Positions 23,907 through 31,397 of a stretch of 64,000 nt of DNA are shown one piece after another; the stretch's first letter is position 1, and each line of letters opens with the position of its first letter. Source of the DNA: Gemmatimonadota bacterium. GTDB taxonomy: Bacteria > Latescibacterota > UBA2968 > GCA-2709665. Under the pieces are notes generated by a model. That model saw only the letters and a list, made by a program, of their open reading frames with translations, did not search any database and was not told the DNA's origin. The stretch is taken from assembly GCA_028874335.1 (NCBI GenBank), contig JAPPJY010000096.1, positions 62,001 to 126,000 of the forward strand. The letters are read 5' to 3'. Made by a program: the position numbers and the translations under genes.

Positions 23907-25349
23907 TCACCGCTGCAGTACGAGTTTATCGATTTCCTCATAATTCTCATACGACGAGGTCACCACTCGTTCGCCCGGTGAAAGGCCGTCGAGCACTTCG
24001 AAATACTCGGGGTTCTGGCGACCGATGCGGACATCGCGCCGGACGGCCAGGTCTCCCTCCACCACGAAGACCCAATTGCCGCCGGTGGTCTGATAAAAAC
24101 CGCCCCTCGGCAGCAGCAGCGCTTCTTCGGGCGCGTCCAGCTCCAGTCGAATCTGCTCCGTCTGCCCGCGGCGAATGCTTCGAGGCGCTTCACCCACGAA
24201 CACCATGTCAACCTCGAACTGCCCCTCCTTCACCTCGGGGAAGACCCGGCGGATTTTCAACGCGAATGTCTCCTCGTCGATTTCAATCGTCCCCCTGAGC
24301 CCCGCTGTAATCCTCGTAATGTAGAATTCATCGATGGCCGCACGCATCTTGTACGCGTCGAGAACGTCGACCTGACCGATGCTGGTTCCCTTCCCGATCA
24401 GTTTGCCGATCTCGGCGTTGAGTTGTGACAGTTGCCCTGCGATCGGCGCGCGGACGGTCAGGTTTCTCAATGGCCGCCGTACGTCATCCAGTTGAAGCTG
24501 CAGGCTCTTTGCGCGCTTCTGCAGGGCAGCGAGTTCATTGGCGCGATACATGGAGTCGCGGCGAATGGTCTCCACCATGAACACCTTGAGCTTCTGCGCG
24601 TGTTCGTACTTTTCTTTTGCCTCGTTGAATTTGTCTCGCGAGGCGAGGTTGTTCTCGAACAGCGCTCTCTCTTTTCGAAAGTCGCGTTCCGACTTCTGAA
24701 GTTCCAGTTCAATGTCCATCAGGGAGCGCTTGCGCTGGATATCCTGGATCTCCTGGTTCAGACGGGTGTTTTCCATCCTGTTGATCTGCTCGAACAGCTG
24801 CGCTTCCTGGCTCAACACCGTCTGTTCCAGTGTGGGGTTCGACATCCGCAGGATTGGCGTGCCCCGGTCGACCATCGCCCCCACTTCCAGGTAAATCTCT
24901 TCAACCTGCCCGCCCTCCAGCGCATCCAGGTAATGTGTCTGAATGGGCATCACCGTGCCGCGCTGCGGGATGAACTCCTGGAAGGGACCGATGGTGACCT
25001 CGGATATCGTGATTCGCTCCGCCTGCACGTTGAGCCTGGCGCTGTGGTCGCCGAATATGGCCATATAGAGCACCAGACCCACAAAGCCGGTGACCGCCCC
25101 TGCAGTAATGATGCGCTTCGGCGTCAACAGCTTCTTCTCGATCTTTCGGTCCATGCCCCCGGTTGGTATTTCGCGCTCAGACGCGGAAGTACCCGGATTC
25201 ACGAAACCAGGGACCGGTTTGTCTCCGCCTACCGAGTCCGCCGGACCTTGAGACGCCTCCCGATCGGAAGCCTGCCGCTTGGACGCCGCTCCCTCGCGAT
25301 TCAGCCTCAACACGCGTCCCTCTTCCTTCTCTGGTTTTTGCTCTTCCAT
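23907..25349 (-). CDS. HlyD/MacA-type periplasmic membrane fusion (adaptor) protein
   Basis: 480 residues from ATG 25349; homologues commonly begin near MDRKIEKKLLTPKRI, here M66, so the 65-residue polar N-terminal extension may be untranslated. One TM helix (about 80-100) is followed by a biotinyl-lipoyl half (VEEIYLEVGAMVDRGTPILR, 149-168), a long coiled coil (about 175-290), the second lipoyl half (LTVRAPIAGQLSQL) and beta-barrel and membrane-proximal domains ending GLSPGERVVTSSYENYEE. In MacAB-like pumps this protein links the permease to an outer-membrane channel. It follows the ECF sigma gene by 61 bases and shares its operon. No outer-membrane channel gene is present in the window. Confidence 0.94.
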   Translation of the reverse strand: MEEQKPEKEEGRVLRLNREGAASKRQASDREASQGPADSVGGDKPVPGFVNPGTSASEREIPTGGMDRKIEKKLLTPKRIITAGAVTGFVGLVLYMAIFGDHSARLNVQAERITISEVTIGPFQEFIPQRGTVMPIQTHYLDALEGGQVEEIYLEVGAMVDRGTPILRMSNPTLEQTVLSQEAQLFEQINRMENTRLNQEIQDIQRKRSLMDIELELQKSERDFRKERALFENNLASRDKFNEAKEKYEHAQKLKVFMVETIRRDSMYRANELAALQKRAKSLQLQLDDVRRPLRNLTVRAPIAGQLSQLNAEIGKLIGKGTSIGQVDVLDAYKMRAAIDEFYITRITAGLRGTIEIDEETFALKIRRVFPEVKEGQFEVDMVFVGEAPRSIRRGQTEQIRLELDAPEEALLLPRGGFYQTTGGNWVFVVEGDLAVRRDVRIGRQNPEYFEVLDGLSPGERVVTSSYENYEEIDKLVLQR

Positions 25350-25410
25350 CGTTTTGACTTAACGTCCTCCGAAACGCCGGACTGGAGAATTACGGGATCT
25401 CAGGCCGCCG

Positions 25411-26022
25411 CTATGAACTACTCGCCATCCCCTGCCGCTCGACTTCCCGTCTCAAACCCTGCCGCCCCCGGTACATCCAGACTTTCAGGGTCCCCATCGG
25501 TACCTGCAGCTGCTCGGCGATCTCATCGTAGGACCGATCCATAAGATAATGCAGGCAGACCGCTTCGCGATGACGATCCGGCAGCGCATTGATGCTCCGC
25601 TTCACGATTTCCCTGCGTTCCTTCCGGACCATCGCCGTTTCGGGATCTGCGCCAGCAGCCGGCAGCCAGCGCGCCTGGATCGCGGGCACGGCATCCTCAA
25701 TCTCACTCAACCAGGTCTTCCGCCTATTCAGGGACCGCACGTAATTGGTACACTCATTCAAAGCGATGCGCGTGAGCCACGTGGTGAAAGCGGCCTGTCC
25801 GCGAAAATCGGCAAGCCCCTGAAACGCCTTGATGAAGACCATCTGGACCAGGTCCTCGGTCTCGTCCGGGTTCTCTGAATCGCGGCGCACCAGCGCACGC
25901 ACCCGGTCGCGGTGCGCCCTGTAAAGGTACGTATAGGCCCACTCGTCGCCTGCAAGCGCCCGATCGATCAGTTCCGCGTCGGACTCAGGCGTGACGTACA
26001 GGTTCCTGCATTCACATTTCAT
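25411..26022 (-). CDS. ECF-type RNA polymerase sigma factor, first gene of the efflux operon
   Basis: 203 residues from ATG 26022. A GTG at 26043 overlaps its own AAGGAG and so is a poor start; AAGGAG sits 20 bases before the ATG, leaving the start unsure. Region 2 spans about residues 30-98 (AHRDRVRALVRR, DLVQMVFIKAFQGLADFRG, FTTWLTRIALNECTNYVR). Region 4 covers about 140-195 (ALPDRHREAVCLHYLMDRSYDEIAEQL, VPMGTLKVWMYRGRQGL). A linker of about 40 residues with acidic EIEDAVP lies between. No anti-sigma gene is adjacent. A sigma-54 promoter with two activator sites lies upstream, so this sigma factor is itself apparently under RpoN control. Its own target promoters are unknown. Confidence 0.94.
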   Translation of the reverse strand: MKCECRNLYVTPESDAELIDRALAGDEWAYTYLYRAHRDRVRALVRRDSENPDETEDLVQMVFIKAFQGLADFRGQAAFTTWLTRIALNECTNYVRSLNRRKTWLSEIEDAVPAIQARWLPAAGADPETAMVRKERREIVKRSINALPDRHREAVCLHYLMDRSYDEIAEQLQVPMGTLKVWMYRGRQGLRREVERQGMASSS

Positions 26023-26090
26023 CTCATCGGAAATTGTATTCACTCCTTCTTGTATCGAATTTACGGATTCTGACGGCCTGGCGGATTAAT

Positions 26091-26109
26091 AAAGCGACAA
26101 CCGTGCCAA
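26091..26109 (-). promoter_or_regulatory. Sigma-54 (RpoN) promoter of the ECF-led operon
   Basis: On the minus strand the sequence is TTGGCACGGTTGTCGCTTT. It matches the -24/-12 consensus TGGCACG-N4-TTGC with GG-N10-GC spacing exact and one mismatch (TCGC). Transcription should begin near 26083, about 60 bases before the ATG at 26022. The same element, including the TCGC variant, occurs at 33939-33955. Confidence 0.8.
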
Positions 26110-26172
26110 CAGTCATCTGTATATAGATTTCAACTGTTTGTCGTTTATTCTCGCGAAGGGACGTCGAACAAG

Positions 26173-26209
26173 TGTCCGATTTTGATACACTAATGTCCGA
26201 AAACGAACA
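26173..26209 (-). promoter_or_regulatory. Tandem enhancer-binding-protein sites upstream of the sigma-54 promoter
   Basis: Plus-strand text: TGTCCGATTTTGATACA (26173-26189) and TGTCCGAAAACGAACA (26194-26209). Each has TGT...ACA dyad symmetry, and the site starts are 21 bp apart, two helical turns. The nearer edge lies 78 bp from the -12 GC, a normal distance for NtrC-type activators. The same pair with the same spacing lies at 34020-34056. Confidence 0.75.
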
Positions 26210-26236
26210 GCATGGAAGTTGCCGGCAGAGCAAGTT

Positions 26237-28588
26237 TCACTCGGTACGCAGCGCATCCACCGGATTCGCCCACGCCGCACGGATGGCCTGGACGCTCACG
26301 GTCAGCAGGACAGCCAGCAGCACGAACCCCCCGCCCAATGCAAAGGTGGGAATGTCCGGGTCAATACGATACGCGAAATCCTGCAGCCATCGCTCCGTCG
26401 CATAGTACGCCGTGGGGAACGCGATGAGACTCGCAATGACAACATGTTTTACGAAGTCCCTGGATAAAAGTGCGACAATCCCGGACGCATGGGCGCCCAG
26501 GACCTTCCGGATCCCAATCTCCCGGGTCCGCCTGGCCACTGCAAGGGCCGTGAGCCCGAACGCGCCGAGACAGGCGATCAGGACGGCGAACAGGGCCGAA
26601 TTTCGAAGGACCCGACTCCAGCGTTCTTCTTTCTTGTATTGCCCGTCCACCTCATTGTCAAGGAAAGAATACTGTAAGGGCTGTTCGGGTGCGACTTCCC
26701 GCCACTTCGTCTCCAAATATGCCAGCGTACCAGGGACGTTTTCAGAACGGATCCTGACAAGCAACGCCCCTCTTCCTTTCTCATCGAACCTCATTACGGC
26801 GGGCGGGATACTGTGGTGGAGAGATCGAACGTGGAAGTCCTGGACAACCCCAATCACCTTTAGATCCCGTTCTTCCATTCGCAGCGTCCTTCCTATAACC
26901 GGCGTCTCCCATCCCAGTCGCCGGACAAGGGTCTCATTCAGGATAATGGAGGATGTCGGTTTGGTGTTTTGCGGATTGAAGTCCGATCCTTCCAATAGGG
27001 AAATTCCCATCGTCTTAAGGAAGTCATTTCCGACATCGACCACTTCGACGTTCAACTCTTCTCCTAGATACTCTACGCTGCTACTATACCTCGTCCTGTT
27101 GCTTAGTGCATGCGTCGTGGTCGTTATCCCAATCACCGCATGGTGCCGCATCAACTCATTCCGATACACGTCGATCTGGCCGGCATCTCTATTCAGCATA
27201 TACCACGCTTGAATGCGCAAGACATGCTCGGTATTGAAGCCCAGCGGCTTTTTCTTCAAATACTCGAGTTGCTTAACCATCGTCAGCGCGCTTGCGACCA
27301 GGAACACCGACAGGGTGAATTGCAATACCACCAGAACCCGCCCCAGACGGTTTGACCCTACCAACCTGATACGACCCTTTAGTGCTGCGGCGGGCTGTAC
27401 GTTTGACAGCACCAAGGCCGGGTAACCGCCCGCGGCCAATCCGACGGCCACAGCCAGTCCGACCAGAAAGGCGATCCCTGCACCGTCCGCCTGATCGCGC
27501 AGGGTCAGATCCTTGACCACAACACTTTCGAAAGCCGGCAGGAGGAGTTCCGCAAGGCCCAATCCGGCTAGCAGTGCAAAAGCGCACAATACCATCGATT
27601 CTCCAAGAAACTGGATCAACAGTTGTATCCGGGAGGCGCCCGTCACCTTTCGCATCGCCACCTCCCGGTCGCGGGAGAATGACCGGCCCACGGCAAACGT
27701 AACAAAGTTCACACATGCGATCGTCAGGACGAGAAGAGCGATACCGAGAAGAATATATGAAAATGCCGGATCTCCTCTTCCAGTGGGTCTCCCTTTATCC
27801 CGGTTGAGATGCATCTCCAGCAATGGCAGTAAGCCGATCGATCCGTCCCACCGTTCTCCTCGCCATGGCGGGATCAAGTTCCGCACCAGTTCCGAAAACC
27901 GTTCGCTGAGTTCCGGATATACTTCATTTTCCGAGAGCAATGCGTACGTTGCTACGTCACTGATATTCCAATTCTTTGGCTCGCCTCTACTTGCAAACGT
28001 AGCCAGAAAATCGAACTGAATGCTGGAATTCTTGGGAATGGTCTTCGCGACCCCAGTCACAACGAAATCCCGGACCACAGCCGGCGGCCCCCAAAGATTC
28101 AGTGAAAGGACTTTGCCGAGAGGATCTTCGTCACCGAAGTATTTTCGCGCCGCCGCTTCGGTGACGACGAGCGAGGATGGATCCTCCAGTACCGTCGCCG
28201 GGTCTCCTTGCAGCAGCGGAAAGGTGAACACATCCAGAATCGCCGGATCGGCGAACCTAATTTTAGCACGGATGGTCCGATCCTGATACTTTGCAGAGCG
28301 TGCGCCAAAACCGTACCTGACGGCCTGAACGTCCGGAAACGCCTCTCCCAGCGCCGGCCCCAGCGGGTCCGGCGTCATGCTGCTCGCACCCGAATGATCA
28401 TAGAAGTAAACCCGGTAGATCCGCTCCGCGTTCTCATGGAATGCATCGTACGTCCACTCGTTCCGGACGTACAGGAACGTCAGAATGCAGAATGCGATCC
28501 CGATTGAGAGGCCCGCCACGTTGATCACGGAGTAGACCTTGTGCCCCATGAGATTGCGATACGCCACGATCAGATAATTTCGGAGCAT
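26237..28588 (-). CDS. FtsX-type ABC permease, close paralogue of 44791-47142
   Basis: 783 residues; ATG 28588 (MLRNYLIVAYRNLMGHKVYS), ribosome-binding site only a distant AAAGG. Coupling motifs are REVAMRKVTGASR in the first half and REIGIRKVLGAHASG in the second; the tail is ANPVDALRTE. The periplasmic part shares long stretches with the permease at 44791-47142 (GDEDPLGKVLSLNL, IPKNSSIQFDFLA), so these two are recent duplicates although 16 kb apart. It is the last gene of the operon read from the sigma-54 promoter at 33939. Its stop codon lies 28 bases from the activator sites of the next operon. No ATPase is adjacent. Confidence 0.94.
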   Translation of the reverse strand: MLRNYLIVAYRNLMGHKVYSVINVAGLSIGIAFCILTFLYVRNEWTYDAFHENAERIYRVYFYDHSGASSMTPDPLGPALGEAFPDVQAVRYGFGARSAKYQDRTIRAKIRFADPAILDVFTFPLLQGDPATVLEDPSSLVVTEAAARKYFGDEDPLGKVLSLNLWGPPAVVRDFVVTGVAKTIPKNSSIQFDFLATFASRGEPKNWNISDVATYALLSENEVYPELSERFSELVRNLIPPWRGERWDGSIGLLPLLEMHLNRDKGRPTGRGDPAFSYILLGIALLVLTIACVNFVTFAVGRSFSRDREVAMRKVTGASRIQLLIQFLGESMVLCAFALLAGLGLAELLLPAFESVVVKDLTLRDQADGAGIAFLVGLAVAVGLAAGGYPALVLSNVQPAAALKGRIRLVGSNRLGRVLVVLQFTLSVFLVASALTMVKQLEYLKKKPLGFNTEHVLRIQAWYMLNRDAGQIDVYRNELMRHHAVIGITTTTHALSNRTRYSSSVEYLGEELNVEVVDVGNDFLKTMGISLLEGSDFNPQNTKPTSSIILNETLVRRLGWETPVIGRTLRMEERDLKVIGVVQDFHVRSLHHSIPPAVMRFDEKGRGALLVRIRSENVPGTLAYLETKWREVAPEQPLQYSFLDNEVDGQYKKEERWSRVLRNSALFAVLIACLGAFGLTALAVARRTREIGIRKVLGAHASGIVALLSRDFVKHVVIASLIAFPTAYYATERWLQDFAYRIDPDIPTFALGGGFVLLAVLLTVSVQAIRAAWANPVDALRTE

Positions 28589-28733
28589 GGAACCCGTGCC
28601 TTTATAGAAGTGACTTCCATGTGCGTGGTATGGTGCTCTTCTCTGGTCAGCGAAACGCCCGGTACCGATGGCAAAGGAGGGCTTGTCGGGAAGGCAAACC
28701 TGAAACGCTGTGACGTCTCAGCACCGTTCGTGC

Positions 28734-29645
28734 CTATTGAGCCATCAGCCGTTCAATGGCTTCGTCCAATATCTTGTGCGTCGTGGGGCTGCCTCCAACC
28801 TGATCGTATACCACCTCTCCACTCGGATTGATGATGACGTTTCTGGGAAGCGCATTCCCGAAAATTTCTGTAACCGTTTCGTTGTACAGTGCCTGGGTGT
28901 ATGCAAATTTGCGACTTTCGAGGAACCGCGAAAGGTCTTCTCTTTTGTCGGTCGCAATGGCAAGGAATGAAATATCGTCATTGCCGCTGTATTTCTCTAC
29001 CAGTTCATTCAACCCGGGCATCTCCGCAATACACGGCGAACAGGTGGTGGCCCACCAGTTGATTACCACGAATCCGCCTCTCAGATCCGCGATTGCCAGA
29101 GAATCGCCATTGAGAAGCTGAACCCGGAAGTCCGGGATCTGAGCCTGCCACTTCAGCCGATTATCGTGGGTCTCGCCTGATTCGTCCCCTCGAACCGAAG
29201 CGGAATACGTTTGGTCTTCCTGCCTGTATAACAGAAGTCCGTGGGAGAGTATGACCCGGATCTCGACGTTGACGCTTCCCTGAGTTGCGCCAAGCGTCTT
29301 CAGATCAACCGATCCGCTGTAGACGTCCGAATCGCCGCGCTTCATCGATCCGGTGGTCATCCTGACGTTTCGTATATCGTCAAGGCCAGCCACCCAGAAC
29401 CGGTCCTTTCCCTTGCCATCCTTTCCCCAGACGACAACCACTAATCCTGTAGCGCCTTCCACGCTGATCTGCGCCTGTTTTATATCGGTCCAGGAAAGTC
29501 GGTTCAAAGGCGAAATTTCTGGTGCACCGTCCACGAAAAAGGATGCCAAAAATGTCTCTGGCTTCTCGGCAGCGAGGGTCTTACCGTTGTGGAGGGTCAG
29601 CGCGAGCAGGGAGCAGATGCCAACCACCAGTACTGTTCTGATCAT
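28734..29645 (-). CDS. TlpA/AhpC-TSA-like thioredoxin-fold protein, periplasmic
   Basis: 303 residues; ATG 29645 with GAGGG seven bases upstream. The N-terminal signal peptide (about 1-26, hydrophobic VLVVGICSLLALTL) is followed by a beta-rich N-domain (about 30-165) and a thioredoxin domain with WATTCSPC (C202, C205) and the cis-proline region ALPRNVIINPSG. These motifs indicate a thiol-disulfide reductase or electron donor in the periplasm, as in TlpA/ResA. It sits between the DUF4097-like gene and a permease on the same strand, 88 bases after the former. A role in keeping the neighbouring envelope proteins reduced is possible but only inferred. Confidence 0.92.
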   Translation of the reverse strand: MIRTVLVVGICSLLALTLHNGKTLAAEKPETFLASFFVDGAPEISPLNRLSWTDIKQAQISVEGATGLVVVVWGKDGKGKDRFWVAGLDDIRNVRMTTGSMKRGDSDVYSGSVDLKTLGATQGSVNVEIRVILSHGLLLYRQEDQTYSASVRGDESGETHDNRLKWQAQIPDFRVQLLNGDSLAIADLRGGFVVINWWATTCSPCIAEMPGLNELVEKYSGNDDISFLAIATDKREDLSRFLESRKFAYTQALYNETVTEIFGNALPRNVIINPSGEVVYDQVGGSPTTHKILDEAIERLMAQ

Positions 29646-29733
29646 GATATATCCCTCTTACTGAGCGCCCGGAGACATCGCTCAAGGAAGCAATCGTTAT
29701 GTCGACCCCCGGCCGCCCCCCGTTGTCCGAACG

Positions 29734-30567
29734 CTATCGCGACTTTCGCTCCTTCAGCCGTATCGATCCGTTCACCGTCTTCAGATGAATCAGTTCCCCG
29801 CCTCCGTTGATGACGCCGTCGACGGACTTGCTGATAAGCCCCTTCACGGTAATCGGAAAATCGGTATTGATCTTTCCGTTTACCGTGGATGCTTTCAGGT
29901 TTGCTTTCAGACCTTTTGGCAGCGTTACCTCGATGCTGCCGTTTGTCGTTGCAGCGCGGAACTCGTGCTGTTGTTCGCCGCTCCCGCCAACCGCCACCTC
30001 GATGCTCCCGTTTGTCGTTTTCGCGTTGATCGGACCCAGTACCTCCAGGAGACCGATCTTGCCGTTCGTCGTCTTTGCCTGAATTGCCCCGACGATCCCG
30101 GTAAGCCCGATGCGGCCGTTGGTCGTCTTCGCATCGACGGCGCCAGATATATCCTTGACCTCTATGGTTCCATTGACCGTTTTCAATTCCAGGTCGATCT
30201 CTTTAGGCACCGTCACCGCATAGGCGACACTGACGTTCCGGTTCCTCCCTGGCTTTTTGGGTGCCTCCGTCCGGATGTCGACCCCCGCTTCATTCCTGTC
30301 GAACTGCACCGTGGTCTTCTCCAGAAGCAGCCGCGCCTCTTCTTCGCTTTCGGCGCGCGCGCGCTTGACCGCCTTCATCCTCACCTCGGGCCAGTCCCAG
30401 GTATTGACCGATATATCCCCGTTCACGTTGACAATCGTGATTCGTCCGCCCGGCGAGAATTCGACGGAACGCTCGACGACCTCCTCCTCGACACGCTTCC
30501 CCGCGTCGCAGCGGGCCGGCGCCAGAGAGAAGATAAACATCGCGATCAGTATGGGAACAGGTTTCAT
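29734..30567 (-). CDS. DUF4097-like secreted beta-helix protein (head GIN-type)
   Basis: 277 residues; ATG 30567 with a full AGGAGGTGA seven bases upstream, the best ribosome-binding site in this operon. A signal peptide (about 1-22) precedes SVEFSPGGRITIVNVNGDIS. A regular series of strands with the TTNGxI motif follows (LKTVNGTIEVKDI, KTTNGRIGLTGI, KTTNGKIGLLEV, KTTNGSIEVAVG, ATTNGSIEVTLP, STVNGKINTDFP), typical of the DUF4097/DUF2807 right-handed beta-helix. Such proteins often lie in operons with ECF sigma factors or envelope-stress modules. The function is unknown; envelope adhesion or sensing is the usual suggestion. Confidence 0.9.
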   Translation of the reverse strand: MKPVPILIAMFIFSLAPARCDAGKRVEEEVVERSVEFSPGGRITIVNVNGDISVNTWDWPEVRMKAVKRARAESEEEARLLLEKTTVQFDRNEAGVDIRTEAPKKPGRNRNVSVAYAVTVPKEIDLELKTVNGTIEVKDISGAVDAKTTNGRIGLTGIVGAIQAKTTNGKIGLLEVLGPINAKTTNGSIEVAVGGSGEQQHEFRAATTNGSIEVTLPKGLKANLKASTVNGKINTDFPITVKGLISKSVDGVINGGGELIHLKTVNGSIRLKERKSR

Positions 30568-30646
30568 GCGGCAGTCACCTCCTGGTTCGGCAATTGAATA
30601 CAGCTTGTCTTACAGGTCATGAATCATGTCCGAAATGCAGTTTCAA

Positions 30647-30787
30647 CTACCGGGGGCTATATTTCTCGACAAACCTCTCTACAGCTCTCACGAACCGGAA
30701 AGCCAGCAGAAGCAGGTAGATGACCACCGCTGCGACCAAACCCATATAGATAACACCCATCATGGGAATCCATTCTGGACTGAACAT
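30647..30787 (-). CDS. Small single-span membrane protein (46 aa)
   Basis: ATG 30787 has GGGAGG eight bases upstream, which is why I choose it over longer starts in the same frame. The protein has one hydrophobic helix (MMGVIYMGLVAAVVIYLLLL) and a basic, amphipathic C-terminus (FRFVRAVERFVEKYSPR). No family is recognised. It lies between the DUF4870-like and DUF4097-like genes with 79 bases to the latter and is probably part of the same message. Small proteins of this form often accompany transporters or stress sensors. Confidence 0.55.
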   Translation of the reverse strand: MFSPEWIPMMGVIYMGLVAAVVIYLLLLAFRFVRAVERFVEKYSPR

Positions 30788-30948
30788 CGTTACGCCCTCC
30801 CTATAAGGGTTCTGAGGTGTTGGTGTCGGATCTTCATCATGGTTGAGGTATCTGGAAATGCAGCCGCCGTTCTCCTTGCGCAACGGAGTTGGCCGATACA
30901 GCGCGATTCCGGCGGGCCGGATTCCAGGGGTTCTCCAGACGTGACCGC

Positions 30949-31344
30949 TTAGAATAGCCATGTACCGGGATTGGGGTACGGCTCTTCGCGCAATTCGTAT
31001 TTCAAACCCTTTATGCACCGGACTATGGTCCAGATCACGCCGAACATCCACCCGGCTGAGCCTGCCGCAAGCATTAAGCCGAAACCGTCAGAACGCACAA
31101 ACCCGATCGAAGCGACAACGGCCGCAAAGGCGATCAGGATGTACAGCCATCCGATCCAAAACGTGCGAATCTGAAACCGGTAGTGCGAAACCAACCCATC
31201 CGGCGCATCCGATCGGCACACATAGGCCAGCACGACGCCGATCAACCCACCGATGGGCCCGATAAAGAACTCGGCCAGGAAGAGAACGTAAACGACCCTT
31301 GCTGCAGAAATCGAATCCAGATATGTCCGTACCGTCTCAGCCAT
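30949..31344 (-). CDS. DUF4870/Tic20-like integral membrane protein
   Basis: 131 residues from ATG 31344, five bases after GGAGG; the ATG four codons earlier overlaps that site. Three to four TM helices are visible (about 18-43, 65-85 and 88-110). The conserved-looking SHYRFQIRTFWIGWLY between helices resembles the HA.xALNFQ-type stretch of DUF4870 proteins. No enzymatic motif is present. It follows the permease at 31398-33857 by 53 bases. I am fairly sure it is a membrane protein, less sure of the family. Confidence 0.8.
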   Translation of the reverse strand: MAETVRTYLDSISAARVVYVLFLAEFFIGPIGGLIGVVLAYVCRSDAPDGLVSHYRFQIRTFWIGWLYILIAFAAVVASIGFVRSDGFGLMLAAGSAGWMFGVIWTIVRCIKGLKYELREEPYPNPGTWLF

Positions 31345-31397
31345 CGCGTCCTCCATCCGTGATAAGCAGCTTGAGATATTTCGAGCAGCCTTGAAGT

